From the NCBI GenBank assembly GCA_973895155.1, contig OZ316896.1:10912001-10976000 (forward strand): DNA of 64,000 bases, in the 5' to 3' direction. A model generated the notes under the pieces. It searched no databases. It had not been told where the DNA came from and worked only from the letters and a program-made list of their open reading frames with translations. The translations under genes were made by a program, and so were the position numbers. The stretch is from Marsupella aquatica (Eukaryota > Marchantiophyta). Positions within the stretch are counted from its first letter, which is position 1, and every line of letters begins with the position of its first letter. Positions 40,455 through 53,829 of the stretch are shown one piece after another.

Positions 40455-42780
40455 CAATGAATGATAGTTTAATTAAGGATTTGTGCATGGATCAAGAGGT
40501 ACTTTATGTCATTTAGTGATGCATTGTTATAAAGATCTTGCAACAAAACATTTGAAGTTTTTGACTATCCCACCAAATGTTAAAGAGGTTGATCATTCAT
40601 TAACTAATAATATTTAGATAAAATTGGAATTAATCTAATACTTCAGTATTCCTTAAATTGGGGTTCAAAGGCCACCTCACCAAAAGGTACCCTAAGACCC
40701 TGCAGGTACGAGTTGTTCAAATGGGTATATTCCAAAAGGGAAGGGGGGTAAAGAGTAGGGGAGTGGATGCAAGGACTAGACCTCTCTATCCATCAATGAC
40801 AAGCCCTATCTTTTAACTTAAACATCCACTTAAGTTTTCCGCATGAAAACTTACATAATTAGTACTGGCTTTCTCAAACTAAAATGAAAACACTAAATGT
40901 CTACCACATATCAGTTGTTCATAATTAATGAAACATTTAAAACATATCCTATAAAAAGGGTGTGTGGTTGTATACCCAGGCCAGAGTTTTGTTGTAGCAG
41001 GTTGTGGAAGCCTGAGTTAACTTTGGAGAATACTGGATGATTAAGTTTTTACCTGAAACCCCGTACTAGCCTTGAAGTGAGAGATCCTAGTTACATCAAA
41101 CCTCATGCAAGAACTTTAATGATCATGTAAAGTAAAGTTTTATTTTCTACATTCAACCACAATCTCCTACTATGAAGGTCGATAAACCTGGGTTAAAATG
41201 ATGACACTTTCATGATTAAATTCAAAACCATGGCAAGTTAACAAAAGCTCTTTCATTCTGCCCCTGTCTCTATAAAGTACTTCCATATAAGCAATCATTA
41301 CAGGTAAGCACCCCAAATCCGTACAACTTAAAAACTCTCAATAGTAAACTTTTGTGTATGGTATAAGCAAATTTCAACTACAATTTCTTAATATAAAAGG
41401 AAAATGTCACCAACTAGATCAGTTACTGTATATTCGAATCTTAAGAAAAACACTTGGGTCATAAGCAAATACATGATTACCTTGCTGTAATGGGGGCCTG
41501 TATAAGAACATCTCATCAGGTTTACTTCTATTGATTTAAGAAAACTCTCATCACAAGCAAATTCTTACAGTACTTACATTAGCTCTCATTAAGGTTGCTT
41601 ATGCTGAGTTAGGAATTAAGCCTTCGTTGTGAGAAAACACTCAAGGTACTTTGATTAGAGAGGCAGGTCACTGTAGTCAGAAGATTTCTTCGTCTTGGAC
41701 AGATTTGTTCCTCAAAATATGCAAGTCGAGAAGAGATCAATTGGATCGAAGGGTACATCCCTTTCTTGCTTCTCACTGAAGGAATCACAGTGCCTTCCTC
41801 AGCGAAATCATGCAAGCTTTTGGCTGCTCTAGAAATGTCCAAGATGATGGATGCTCCATATATGTTACATAACATGATTGTGCGTACAAGTAGATAGAAC
41901 TTGGAATTGACTAGTACAGAATACACTTGGAGGTCTAACGTGAATTTGAAGACCTGATGGTTGGAATTCCCAAAGTCACACTTCCATAAACCATTATTTT
42001 CAGATCTACCATCAACGCTAAAAACACTTTGATGCTGGAATGTTAATTCACGTTGTTCGCAAATTACCCCTTACACGAGTGAAGAACGATTTCACTTCAG
42101 GATAATGACCAGGAACGACTACGATACAGGATGTTGCGGACAATTTGTCCACGGAGCTCCAAATGACGTGGTTGTGGTTGATAGGAGGTTCTCACCTTCT
42201 ATTTCCTGGGTGCTCCGACGCCTTGATGCTTATAACGAGCTCTAGAGAAGGATTGCAAAATAGGGAGTTTTTCGCAATAGCACAACTCTCTGATGAACAC
42301 CTTCTCGTAAATTCTCCGGAGTTCCATAGATACTCAGACAAATATCTCAGACATATTTCAAGTGATGAAGAAATTAAAGCTCGAATGGAAGTCATGGACA
42401 GGCAGATTACATCCTGATAGGGTGGAAAAGGTTCATCTCTCGAAGATGAGGCGAAAGTCATTGCTGGTTCTGTTGACAAATATACTCAGATTTCTGTAGA
42501 GGAACCTAAAAAACATTTCGGAGTGCACTCGCTTGCTATGATTCTGGAAAGAATAATGACACGGACGGCTTCAGCCTTATAGGACTTGCTTGATCATAAC
42601 AGGCAATTCAGAAGCTCACCATTAAAGGACGTGTAGAACAGAATGTCGAGTAAAGCAAAATCAGTAAGCCGCCAGAACGTACACCTGATTTAGTCATGTA
42701 CGGTACATAACCAGACGAATGTGTGAACTACAGTTAAGAATGACCGGTCATGTGAGACGAAGGAGAAGCTTCAGAAAATT
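40455..42780. other. No recognisable gene
   Basis: Mostly AT-rich. A 105-codon minus-strand frame (41609-41926) and a 90-codon plus-strand frame (42145-42417) have no recognised domain and could be remnants. Confidence 0.4.
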
Positions 42781-42794
42781 GACGTACTGGTTAA

Positions 42795-43010
42795 AGTGAT
42801 AATTTTGATACTTGGACAAATTCCAAAAGTGGATAGTTTACATGGAAAATTGTTTTCACTATCGATCGATCCACTCAATGAGACAAATGAATGGACAGAC
42901 AGACTCATTGCAACACGGATTTTGTTGGCAGGCGGTTCACAACAGTACTTCATCTCGAGGCTTGTTCAAGCAAAGGAAGGCTTCCAATGTATCCAATTGT
43001 GAGCACTTCG
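42795..43010 (+). pseudogene. Possible retrotransposon Gag fragment
   Basis: Two overlapping frames. One reads FQKWIVYMENCFHYRSIHS, which resembles the W..ME.YF.YR pattern at the start of LTR-retrotransposon Gag proteins, and the other continues RLIATRILLAGGSQQYFISR. No zinc knuckle or pol sequence was found nearby. Weak evidence, recorded as a possible relic. Confidence 0.25.
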
Positions 43011-43019
43011 GTTGAGAGG

Positions 43020-46000
43020 ACCTGAGGGCCTGATATGAATAAAACTCTAGATTAAAATAGTTTTCTCCAAATAATTTCTTCCAGGACAATGGACCTCAGA
43101 TCAGTAAAAGAATTAGTTCATCAAAGTGACGGACAACCTACATAGCTTAGAGAGTGTGTCCAACTAATGAAACGGCAAAAGATTAACTGATTCAGTCGAA
43201 GCAAAAAGATTAAACTTCTGGTCAGCGGGCAGGAAGTCTCCGTGATGAATCTGACACTATGGATTACTTTACGAGAATATGTTGTCGCTCAAGAAAGAGC
43301 AAACTATTTCCAACAATCGTACAACACGAACTGGGTACTGGATCAAACCATCGAGTAATTTCAGACTAAAGAGTCAGACCTAAAACTACCTTGAATTGAT
43401 GTCATCGCCCTAGAAGACAACGTTGACCTTCGACAACATGCAATCTTCGATAAGCAGTACCAACCAGCAACATAAGGCAATTTTGTTGACGAATATGGAC
43501 AGAAGTAGATCCCTTCGGTGTACTAGTACCATATTATGTACCCCGGGTTCTTCCTTTTGCACGCCTGTTACATGTAAACACTGCAAAACATAGAGGAGCA
43601 TCAAAATACCTCTTATAAATATTCGCGACTTGTCTAATTGTAGTCGTTCCTATCTACACCTACTTCCAGCCAACAGGCAACGGAAGCATGATCCTGGAAA
43701 TCGTGAGTTCTAATTTCTTTCTAGAAGACATCCAATGCCGTGAACTCATGCAAATCCCTACTCTGACGTGACAGCGTTGATCCTCGTTTGGCAAACAGAA
43801 TGCAGATAATTGCTTTCTTGAGATCGACCTTTTTGCGTGGCTGCAAGCAGCTACTGGAAATCCCTAGTAAATGTCGAATTTATTAATATCCCTGGTAAAG
43901 CACATCTGGCAATAGATGTTCATTCAATGCAACTAGAGAAAATTGCTGATCCATAGTCAGTGACCCGCAGTCCGGTCCAAGTCACAACAGTGTCCCAAGA
44001 CCTTTCCCTTCACCATTGAGCCAATCCGTGAGTTCAAACTTGTAGAGAGAACAGATGTTTGCATTTGCATCACCAGAGGAAATACACACGTCGGATTTGG
44101 AAGGAATCTTCGTCAGTTCTATAAATCTTCTTACCTTGAGCAAGAATCGTGTTGGCTAGTTACAATGGCGCTCGGGGCCTAAGAGTAAAGTCTCGTCCCT
44201 AGGCCATCAAACGAATCATCTGATGAGAGTACATAGGTAGAATGCGTCTTGGCGCGAAACATGAGCAATAGGAGACACGTAGCAAATGAGCGATCAAATG
44301 AAGCTCCCGACGCAGGAGGCCTCAACTGGTGCGCCTACGTCATGTCCGACTTGGTTTGGGTAGATCACCCGAGGTGGAAGTTGCCTTCAGTTCTTCTCAC
44401 TCGACCGGTCGCACCGTGCAACATGACAAAGCACTGATTAGACCCCAATGTTCTGCATCTTCGACCGCTGCTTCGGCTCTGACATCCAAACTACACGGGT
44501 CCTCGGCGATCAGATCTAACAATCAAGACAAGCAACAATGCCCCCCGTTTCTCTGGTCCGGAAGCTTCGACCATAACTTCTTTTCCACACGTAGCCAAAG
44601 ACCGTAAATGCATCGAGAAAAATCGTCAGGAATCCCTCGTCCACAGCTTTCGGTTCCCTCCAATCCATGATTGATGACAGAAGCAGCTGCAAATAGCGAA
44701 CTCTCCCCGCCATCGGAGGCTGCTCTGGCTGTTTCGTTCTCCGCGTCGATACGGGAAGCATCACGCTGAAGTGTATAGTTTGCCAAAACAATTGTGTCAT
44801 CGAAACAAGATAGTCCTACAGCTACTGCAGCTCACTACGCTTCATGCACTTTACTAACTACAGGGACAGTGATGGCGGAGCTTCGAATGCAATTACTCGT
44901 TCTGGTGTTCGATGTGAGAAGCAACGAAAGAAGCATACAGCCACAGACAGGACAACACTACGTCATGCGACGACACTGTTTCCCCTTCGTCGAAATCCAC
45001 ACACACGCGGCTCTTCTGCGCCACAGGATTTAACGTTCATACCGTAAGATCAGTACAGTCTTCTCTCCCGAAATGCACACTGCATAAGGGCAAAACCTGG
45101 CTAACTGCAAAACTTTCCGTTCTTCCCCTCTTTTCTACACTGAGTTTGCACTTTTTTGCACCTATTGTAAGCACAAACAGGCCTGAAAAGTTTCCCTAAA
45201 CAGCAACTTTATGAGTGGAAACCTCGATAAGTTAAGTGAGTAAGCACACACTTCCATCAAATTCTACTTATTGATATTTGCATGGCACATTTTGGTAGAG
45301 TAAATATTGTACTTCAAAGGTAGGGGCCAAATAAGGGCAGGGATGTACAATGTAGGGTGGTAGTCACGAGATAAACCGTAGGAGGATAACTGCACATTCA
45401 ACAAAGAGATGTAAACCATGTACTCCTATGATAAGTGCACTATCCAAAGGGTTTACACTATCAGGCAGTGCAAACCCCTGTCTGGTGCACAGGGCATACT
45501 TCTTCACTGAAGTGTGCACTTAGACAGAGACAGCTGTGAAATCACTGACACGTGGAGAATGAAGCCTGCCGCGGGGGGAACCAGCAGGCCGTTGCAAGAA
45601 CATCAGAGCCCAGTAAGGGCCAAAGTGACCAACATAGCACAGAACGAAAAGAAAGCAAGAGAAGGAGGCACAGCAAAGAAAGACACCCGTCCATCTCAAA
45701 TCAACACGAATGGATTGAAGGCTATGGTCGCCACACCACCTTCACGGACTCTCAGACCAGAAATATCAGCATGGGTCCATTGTATGGCCTTTCTCCTCAT
45801 ACTCAATGTCATGGAATGTCTACTTTAGTCAAGAGGTTGGTATTTCCAGTGGGTCAAGAAGCGACAGCGTGACCTATCATACTTGCAAGCACAAGGCAAA
45901 ATCATGTGATTGTCCTGGTTATATAGGAACTAAAAGGTTTTCAGCCCAGATGCGACTGCCTGCCGTAATTTGTTGCCCCCTAGCGACATAAATGATCAAA

Positions 46001-48095
46001 AGCACCAATTTGGAGGGAGAGTTCGAACAGCCAAGGCCCCAGTCCAACAGCCAGGATCTTTCAGATGCTAGCGCTTCTTTGGTCCGCGGGGGATATGGTA
46101 ATCTCGTGCGCCTATTCTCGAGGAGCGTGGCTGCTGCGACTGCAGTCAGGTGATCCTAGGCTTCAAACAAAACCAGTTGTTGATTAAAGAGTTGCCTTTG
46201 ATCCGTCTGCCCATTCCTAGCCAACTCTGTATACTCCAAAGTATTTGAAAAATCAATGACAATCTGAGTATCTGGACTTTCGTTGGACATTTAGGTCTAG
46301 AGATTGCATCTGATGTCACATAACAGCATAACAAGTTAGAGCGACCACAAACAGAATAGCTCCCAAGGTGTCGACTGTCTGAAGGACGTCTGCTTACAAC
46401 ACCAGCTCATTTCAACCCAAAGTACAGACTGATGAAACCATAGATCACTTATACACTAGTATGAAACCATAGCTAGTAGGAGTTGCACAACCAAGATAGC
46501 GTTCAGCATGCAGGCTACGCAGGCAATGGTATGACTTGTGTACGTGTAAATAAGTAGATGCCTGCTTATATGCCTGTGGATACATGCCTCTAGAAATAAA
46601 GGTTATATATATGCGCAGCTCGTGTTTTGCGATTGGGTAAGCTGATTGTTCCTGCTTGTGTTTAATTCATTTCTTTGTTTACAGAAGAAACAACGGATTT
46701 TGTCAAGAAGGTTTCCTGCAAAGATCAGGCTCTGCTGCTCTGGAGGTCATTATATTCGATGGAGTAGAATAAGAAAAAATTCGTCGCACTAGTAGAGAAA
46801 GCATTGAGTAGTACCGTAGTCAAGAGCGGGGCCGCGGTCGAGACATCAATATATAACAGCATGCATGGAGAGTGACAACAACAAGGTGTTCGACGAACGC
46901 GGGAAGGCGAAGAGCAGCAGGAAGGCGGGGCGGGCGGAGGTGAAGAGAACATTTTCATCACGGAGCGAGTTAGGCCGTTGAGGAAGGAATTGACAAAGGG
47001 ATCTCGTTGAGGACTGGGAGTGCCGGGGTGAGTGCCCGAATGATCACACCGTCGAGTACAAAAGAATAATGTACCTGACCTAAATGGTGCACATCGATAC
47101 ACCGTGCATCCTCGTGTGGGGATCCTTACCCTCAACACTAATCCTCTAGGGTGTCCTCTAGGATATCCTTGGACATCCCTTTTGTCGGTGGGGATCCTAA
47201 CGCTCAACGTCCGTACTCTACACGTATTCTGCAGAACGACGAGTCAGAGGAATTTATCCTGAAACTGTCAGCCCTGAAGATCTACGACGAGATCGTAGAA
47301 GACCGTCTGATCCTGAAAGTCGTCCGCTTCGACTAATGGATGATCACGAAGTAGCTGATACTTTGCCGGCCGTCTTTGTACTTTGGTCAGAAAGGTTGCG
47401 AAGTCTACGCGTCCGACAGGAAGCTTTTTGGACTGTTTTCTGCGATTTGGGTGTTCTTTGACAAAACTACTAACTCGCAAAGGAGAACTGTCAATGAAAT
47501 CCATTCATTGTGGCAGGACCAAATGTCGAGGAGGCAAATGACAGCTCTTTGACAAATGTCGAGGATCAACGCAAATGAAACTCTTTTGACATCCGAGGCT
47601 TTGGCTTTGTTGCAAGCGAAGGAGCTGATCAACCCGCCGATCAATTCTCTATCACTTAGTATTCTGCTCGAGGCATTTGCCAAGGTAACAGCTATAAACT
47701 GGAGTATCGCAAATTATCCTCTGCACGCTTACTTCACCATCGCTAAGGATGAGTCTAATGGCTGGGAGCGCTACAACGTCATGCAGAAATTCTTCTTCCC
47801 TTGCGGACTTCCACCAGAGAGAGGAGAATCCATTTCGGGGTTTCTGGTTTTGGTGGAGAGACGTTTTTAGGGTCGACGAAGAGCGTGCTGATTTTGTTGC
47901 AGATGGCACTGAGGTGCTTTAAAGTTCACTGCCGGTCACTGTTTCCACTTTCCAGCATATGCCTCATATCCCTTGTCGACACTTCGGTAGCGACAATGGC
48001 GACGAAGCAAGTTTCTGGGAACTAGTTCGAGCAGTAAAGTCTGCTCAACTAAAGTGCTATTTTGGACGTGGTGTGAGAATCTCATTGTACAAGCC
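43020..48095. other. Long gene-poor stretch
   Basis: Many short frames on both strands, none above about 160 codons, and none matching a family I know. The frame at 46725-47207 (minus) is Arg/Cys/Ser-rich and looks like chance. Stretches at 45514-45870 and 47550-47870 (plus) are open in more than one frame but have no motif. No tandem arrays or transposon ends were recognised. Confidence 0.4.
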
Positions 48096-48099
48096 GGCA

Positions 48100-49480
48100 A
48101 AACACATATATATTGACAGTCACAAAGTTATAATAATATTATATTTATAACACATGTACATATATATCAAGTGATAAATAAGAAAAAAAAACCAAACATA
48201 ATTAAATAAATTTATTCATGATTACATAAATATCAAATTGATATGAAATCTATATTTTATAAATATTAATAGAATTTGATATTATAATAAAAACATATAT
48301 TCTATATGAGAATTTGTAATAATTTATATATTTTTTACAGGAAAATTTATAATAATGTATTTTAATTTATTTTATTAATATCTAAGTAAAAAGACTTGCA
48401 TGGAAGATTCTTCTCAAAGTATAACAAGAACATGTTCACAAATCCAGGTTGGACCTCACAAATCCAGGTTGGACCTCGGGAAGACCAACAGTTATAAATC
48501 TGTAGACTAGAATGGAAATATCTGCCAATACCTAGTCAGAAAAGAACAAAAAAGCTGACAAAAGAATTTGAAAAGGATGATACCATATCTCATCATTGGG
48601 GTAGAACTCTTCTCTAGGGAAATCTTCTATTCAGCAAAAGAAGTAAACGTATTTAGGTTTAAATTGAAAACAATAAATAATATAATAAACAGATTAGGTA
48701 CAAAAGTAAAATATTTATCTTATTTATAGCCAAGTGTAATAAATCTTGGACAAAAGTATTGCAATGTACCTTACTCTAACACCCTGGAAAATTAAATTTG
48801 AATTGATATAAATAATAATAATTATTTATTTATATTATGATTTATTTTTATCAGAAAATATTTTATATAAATATTTTATATAAATATTTTATATAAATAA
48901 TAATTAAATTTGAAAAATAATTTTATTATTTAAAGTATTTTTATATATATAATATTTAATAATATTATATTTATAGTTATTTTTTAAATATTTCTAATAA
49001 AAATAAATCATAATTTTAATATAATATTATTTTTATATTAAAAAAACAAATATAATTTTTTCAGTGATGTCAGAGTAAGATTTATCACTTCACTTTTGAT
49101 GTCCTAAATATATGCTGATTTAGCTAAAAACAAAATAATTATTTTACATTAAACCAAATCTGACAATCATTTGATGATATCTTTATATTAGAGATCGAAT
49201 CAAAATCTAAAAATTATTTTATAACATTTTTATGAAACTCACAATTGAAAAATATATATTTCTAAAGTAAAATTTGTGATTCAAAATTAAAAAATAATAA
49301 TGAATGATTATCCTAAATGCTATTTACTTGCTATTTGGATGCTAACTACTTTGCTTACAAGATAACATTGAGAGATATATAATGTTGAAAACACAAACAT
49401 CAATTTTGAAATAGACAACATGGAAATATCAATCTTATTGTAAGATAAGCTATCATCAATGGAATCACTTTTGAAAGCTC
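48100..49480. other. AT-rich island
   Basis: About 1.3 kb of very AT-rich sequence, with ATATTTTATATAA words repeated at 48855-48895, A-tracts and almost no CG. It contrasts sharply with both flanks. A 19-bp direct duplication (ATCCAGGTTGGACCTC words) is at 48440-48475. No gene. It may be a matrix-attachment-like region or an old AT-rich repeat; this is inference from composition only. Confidence 0.7.
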
Positions 49481-51460
49481 AAAAGCTCAGAGTTTGAAAT
49501 TGCCAGATTGATTGATTCCTCCCTCTTCAAAGTGGCAGGAATCGTCTCGGCCCGTCTCGGCCTCCCTGCCAGATCTTACGTACATCGGCTCTTACTCGTT
49601 CTTTGTCTAGCTGCCATCGTCTTGCCCGATGTAACCACTCGCTTCTGTATTCGACTGATTGACGTCGTCTAACCCCGAGCAGATGCGTTGGCTTCGGTAT
49701 TTCGACTGATTGAGCATGGAATTCAGAGTTTCTGTCCACGCTCCGTTGCGTATTATGCAATGTTCAACTCTAGCTGGTGTGTATAAATTCGTCCTTGTCT
49801 AATCTACGTCTTATCAGATCAGATAGCTCAAAATGTGTCAAGGATCACGTCCGGTCACCAGAGAATTCCATGCACCGGAATGGGGAGTGATTCGGAGTAC
49901 TGCCACCAGAACGAGAATTTATAGATTTTTGAGCATGCTCTGCGACCCCAATTCGGGGGTCTGCTCTAAACTTTGTTACTTTTTCACTTCCATATCTGGA
50001 GTGTCAAGCCATCAATCGATCCTTGCAAGCAGGACCGCAGGCCAAATCTGCCCGCGAAAGAGGGGGAGGTACACTATGTATTATTTGATAGCTCTGGGCC
50101 CCGCTTCGGACTGCATTGACTCGCTAAACCTGTTCTAGGATTAGCTTATTACGAACGAAAGCGGCTCTGGGAATAACGGCGATTGTCAGTTTCATGCAGA
50201 ATGAACCATGTGCACATAAAATCCCAATACAGTACTCTAAAGCATGGAAATTACACTTTACGCCCACCATACGCTACAGTACTTTATCGTGAGCGTTCAG
50301 ACCTGTTCTCGTTCGGCAGTGCCGAAATCACTACAGTAGCTGCGTTCAGGCGAGACGGCAGATTGGTCGCTGGCTCGTGAACGAATGACGAGCAGCGAGC
50401 AAACAGAGCGAAGCAAGCCTCCCTCTGACCCAAGGAAAGTCGTTGCGCAGCACTTGGTATGGACGGCTCAGCTAGAGCATCAGAAAGGTGTTGTAGTCAT
50501 TTTTGCTTACACTTGAGATGTTGTGTTATAATTGTCGACGACCTACTACACAAATTTAGGTTGGGGACCAGGTTGAGAAGGTATAGTTACTTTGTAAGTT
50601 TTCACAAAGTTTTACATCTCCTGAAAAGCGCGAGACTTCTAGATTTGACTCTTGAGCCTGTTGCACTTTTTGTATGCCCTCTCTTTTTCCCTTCGTTCTT
50701 TAGAATAAGATTTTTACTCTTGTCTGTTAGTGTACCCCATTCCATGCATTTGTTTATTCACTCGAGGGCTCTTTAATACTATAGAACCCTACCAGTCACG
50801 GATCATCAGGCTAAACAGGTGTGGTCCACGTAGTCCTGCGTCCATTCTCATGCGGATCTGTAGCTCTCCCGGTAGCTCTCTTGCGTCCAGATTGGTGTTT
50901 TTGGTTCATTGAGCAGTAGATGATTTGCACTAGTGACCCACGAACTTCCAGGAACAGCAGTCTTAATGTCAGCTGTTGAAACCTTAAGCGAAAAACGATA
51001 CAAACCATATTTTTCACACCAGGAATGTAAGAACTTGCTCGATTGTCAGTCATATGACCAAACGGCGGTACAAAGTGGCCAGAGATGAGAGCCGGGACGC
51101 AGGAAAAACGCAATGCTTCCGCAGACACACCAGGAGAAACATTCACCCCATTAACTGAAGGACAAGTGAATTACACGACAAACGTGCTTGCGCGAGAAAC
51201 CCCGATCGATGATTGCAAATTGTTAAAAAGTTCCTTGCTACATCAAGATCAGTGCAGGAGGCGGGGCGATATAGCTTTCTACCCTCTCAGCAACTTCGTC
51301 TCGGCATTTACTGCCAGCCTCAACCACACACACTAGATCGAAGTAATCTTAATCATTTCTGATTTGTACAAAGCTCGAAATGTTAACGACTTGGCTATCG
51401 AGAGACAACCAAAACGTCCGTCCCGCAGATTGAACCGTTTTGGGAAGCCATCGGTCTTGG
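49481..51460. other. No recognisable gene; 3' flank of GRAS gene
   Basis: Short frames only. The right end (about 51330-51466) should be the 3' untranslated region of the minus-strand GRAS gene. Confidence 0.4.
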
Positions 51461-51466
51461 GTCTTA

Positions 51467-53626
51467 TCATGAACATGTCCATGCTGTACAGCCACGGAGC
51501 ACACGATCTCTCCACCCGCTCAGGAGCCAATTTCCATCCACCGCAATTGCGTAATTTCTATTGAAATTCTGCAGAAAATCATGGACCCTCGCGGTAATGG
51601 CAGGATCTAGAGGAAGCTGCTTGAAGCCTGCGTTGATAGACCTAGATTGCCATTGTCGGTACGTCTCTGCCCTCTCTATTCTTTCGGTACCCTCGCAACT
51701 AATGATGTTGAGAATGTCTCGGCCTAGAATCTCCTTCTCTACCAGCAGCCTCAGTTCAGTATCCGGAGGCACCGTCGTGTGAACAGCGTCGAACATAGAT
51801 GAGAAGTAGTTTATCGCTTCTCGGACGCGAGCAATAAAGAACGGGGAATTGTAGCCAGCGTTGATGACCCCCACGACGAAGACCTTAGGATTCAGACTGT
51901 GAATCCTGGATAGAACCATCTTGCGTGGGCTGGAAGCCATCACAGTCTCGTCCAAGAGGTTCTTAAGCCTAAACATACAATTGACAACAAGAGTTTCATC
52001 ATCCCTAAGCTGCAGTTGAGCAGCGGTAATATTTTCCCATTTCCCAGCTATGGCATGGAACTCCAGCTCTACACCTACTTCCTTGGCCCTCGCCTGAAGC
52101 CGCCTGCCTGTTTCCTCCACCCTATCGTTCTTTCGGAACCCCGACTGAGCGAAATCTATCCCTGTGATTCTAACATGAGGAGGCCCTCCTTCCCTTGAGC
52201 CTAATTTCTTAAGCAAGCAAGGCCATTGAATCCCATACAGAATGCCATAGTCGATAATATGGATTCGATCCGAACCCTGAACGGCTTTCAAAATGGTGGC
52301 GTTACCGAAGAAATAAGAGATCTGTGGCAAAGGATTATATTGCAGAAACACACGATGAGCCTTGAGCATCTCCGCGGCGCTCGGGCGATTACTGTTGAGA
52401 GCCGTATACAGCTGGGCACCTGTGCCAGACAACCTTGCTAGGAGCGCTTCAACGATGTAGTAGGCCATACGTTGCCCTCCGTCACCGAACGGTGAGGTCT
52501 TCAGCCAAAGATGGTTGATTAACTGATTAGCCTCCCCAACATTATCGGTAGCCACCGCCTGCGCGCATTGCAGGAGCAATGGATACAGCTCTGCTAAAGA
52601 CTCTACTCCACTCCTCCCGTTCATGTAATCTCGTTTCGCATTTTCGGACCGATCATTTTCCACGTAGAGGCAATCGTAAATGTCATTAGGTTTCTCGATG
52701 ACAGAAGCTGCAGTAGGAATAGGTATTGGAGCAGGTGCACGAGTAGCTTCTGGCGAAGTAGAACCAGTGGATCGAGGGTTGATCGATCCGGTCGTTATGT
52801 TGGTGATTCCGGTAGCGATGGACGAGACGTCATCAGCTACATCGGCAGAACCGCCGTGAGACTCACTAGTCTGTCCCTCGTGCAAGAAATCATCCTCATG
52901 AATGAAATCATGTGGATTCGAGTTGAGAATTTCATCGATCCAGCTGTTTGCCGCTATATCTGCGTCGTCGTTTTCAGTAGTAGGATCACTGCAGCCTGGG
53001 TCATCACACAAAATTTCGTCGGCGTAACTTCTATATCCCATTAGATCGGCGAGCCCCTTCGTTACCGCCTGGTAGGCACTACACTGCACGTACGTGCGCT
53101 TCTGATCGGCCATTTCCTCGACGTCCATCAGCGTATCCGAGAGGTACTGCAGCATCATTTCGTCCTCCATGGGATCCGACTCTCCTCCTCCGAGCTCATC
53201 CTGCCCTCCGCTGTTGACTGCGGATCCCGCCTCTGAGCTCGAGTAAGCCTCGGAAAATGCAGAAAGTGTGTATTGCGGAGAAGTATAAGAGGGGATCGAG
53301 TTCGAAGAGTATTGCGAGAATGAAGAGCTTCGTGACAAAGCCGGGGAGTACTGCTGCGGCTGCTGGAAGGTGTCCGATGGCGAGCGTCGCTCGAATTGGC
53401 AGTGGTAGTAGTCGGGGGAAGGGAGAGGGGAAAGAACATCTTTCCTCGTAACATTGCGCTTCGTGAGCTTCGTCTGCAGCCATGCTTTTTGGAGTTGTGT
53501 AGCCAGCGGCGACTCCAGGCAACTGCCATCCCCCTCGTTGAGACTCGATTCCAGCATGGACCCTTTCCCACTACCCCACGAATTGCGACGATTTCCGTTC
53601 CGCGCTACTTCCATTTCATCGACCAT
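51467..53626 (-). CDS. GRAS transcription factor, LISCL (SCL9/SCL14-like) subfamily
   Basis: A 719-residue intronless protein, as is usual for GRAS genes. Residues 1-344 are a disordered Ser/Gln/acid-rich N terminus. Residues 150-198 (DPMEDEMMLQYLSDTLMDVE ... YQAVTKGLADLMG) match the acidic/helical motif that LISCL proteins carry there, where it acts in activation. The GRAS domain begins near 345: leucine region I with LYPLLLQCAQAVATDNVGEA (348-367), VHIID block as RIHIIDYGILYGIQWPCL (454-471), leucine region II with RVEETGRRLQARAKEVGVEL (502-521), PFYRE region with NPKVFVVGVINAGYNSPFF (579-597), and SAW region ending NWLLSGWRDRVL (699-710). The GYNSPFF and RVEETGRRL forms favour LISCL over SHR, SCR or DELLA. 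These nuclear proteins regulate transcription, in SCL14-type members through TGA bZIP factors in detoxification responses. ATG at 53626; a second ATG four codons on is also possible. It ends in TGA. No break was seen. Confidence 0.96.
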   Translation of the reverse strand: MVDEMEVARNGNRRNSWGSGKGSMLESSLNEGDGSCLESPLATQLQKAWLQTKLTKRNVTRKDVLSPLPSPDYYHCQFERRSPSDTFQQPQQYSPALSRSSSFSQYSSNSIPSYTSPQYTLSAFSEAYSSSEAGSAVNSGGQDELGGGESDPMEDEMMLQYLSDTLMDVEEMADQKRTYVQCSAYQAVTKGLADLMGYRSYADEILCDDPGCSDPTTENDDADIAANSWIDEILNSNPHDFIHEDDFLHEGQTSESHGGSADVADDVSSIATGITNITTGSINPRSTGSTSPEATRAPAPIPIPTAASVIEKPNDIYDCLYVENDRSENAKRDYMNGRSGVESLAELYPLLLQCAQAVATDNVGEANQLINHLWLKTSPFGDGGQRMAYYIVEALLARLSGTGAQLYTALNSNRPSAAEMLKAHRVFLQYNPLPQISYFFGNATILKAVQGSDRIHIIDYGILYGIQWPCLLKKLGSREGGPPHVRITGIDFAQSGFRKNDRVEETGRRLQARAKEVGVELEFHAIAGKWENITAAQLQLRDDETLVVNCMFRLKNLLDETVMASSPRKMVLSRIHSLNPKVFVVGVINAGYNSPFFIARVREAINYFSSMFDAVHTTVPPDTELRLLVEKEILGRDILNIISCEGTERIERAETYRQWQSRSINAGFKQLPLDPAITARVHDFLQNFNRNYAIAVDGNWLLSGWRDRVLRGCTAWTCS

Positions 53627-53829
53627 CTCTTTTCCGCGCTACTTCCCCTTTATCGACTCTCTCGTTTCCTTGTCACCTGCGCTTTCGGATATCTACAGAC
53701 CAGGGAACTGACGCTCGAACAAGCGCGGCCCCCATAACACGCATTACATTTCTGTCCCTAATAAAGTGACCAAAACTTTTCTTGCTGGGTCCCGCTTGAC
53801 TACAAAAACATTGGTCAGGGCAAACCTTG

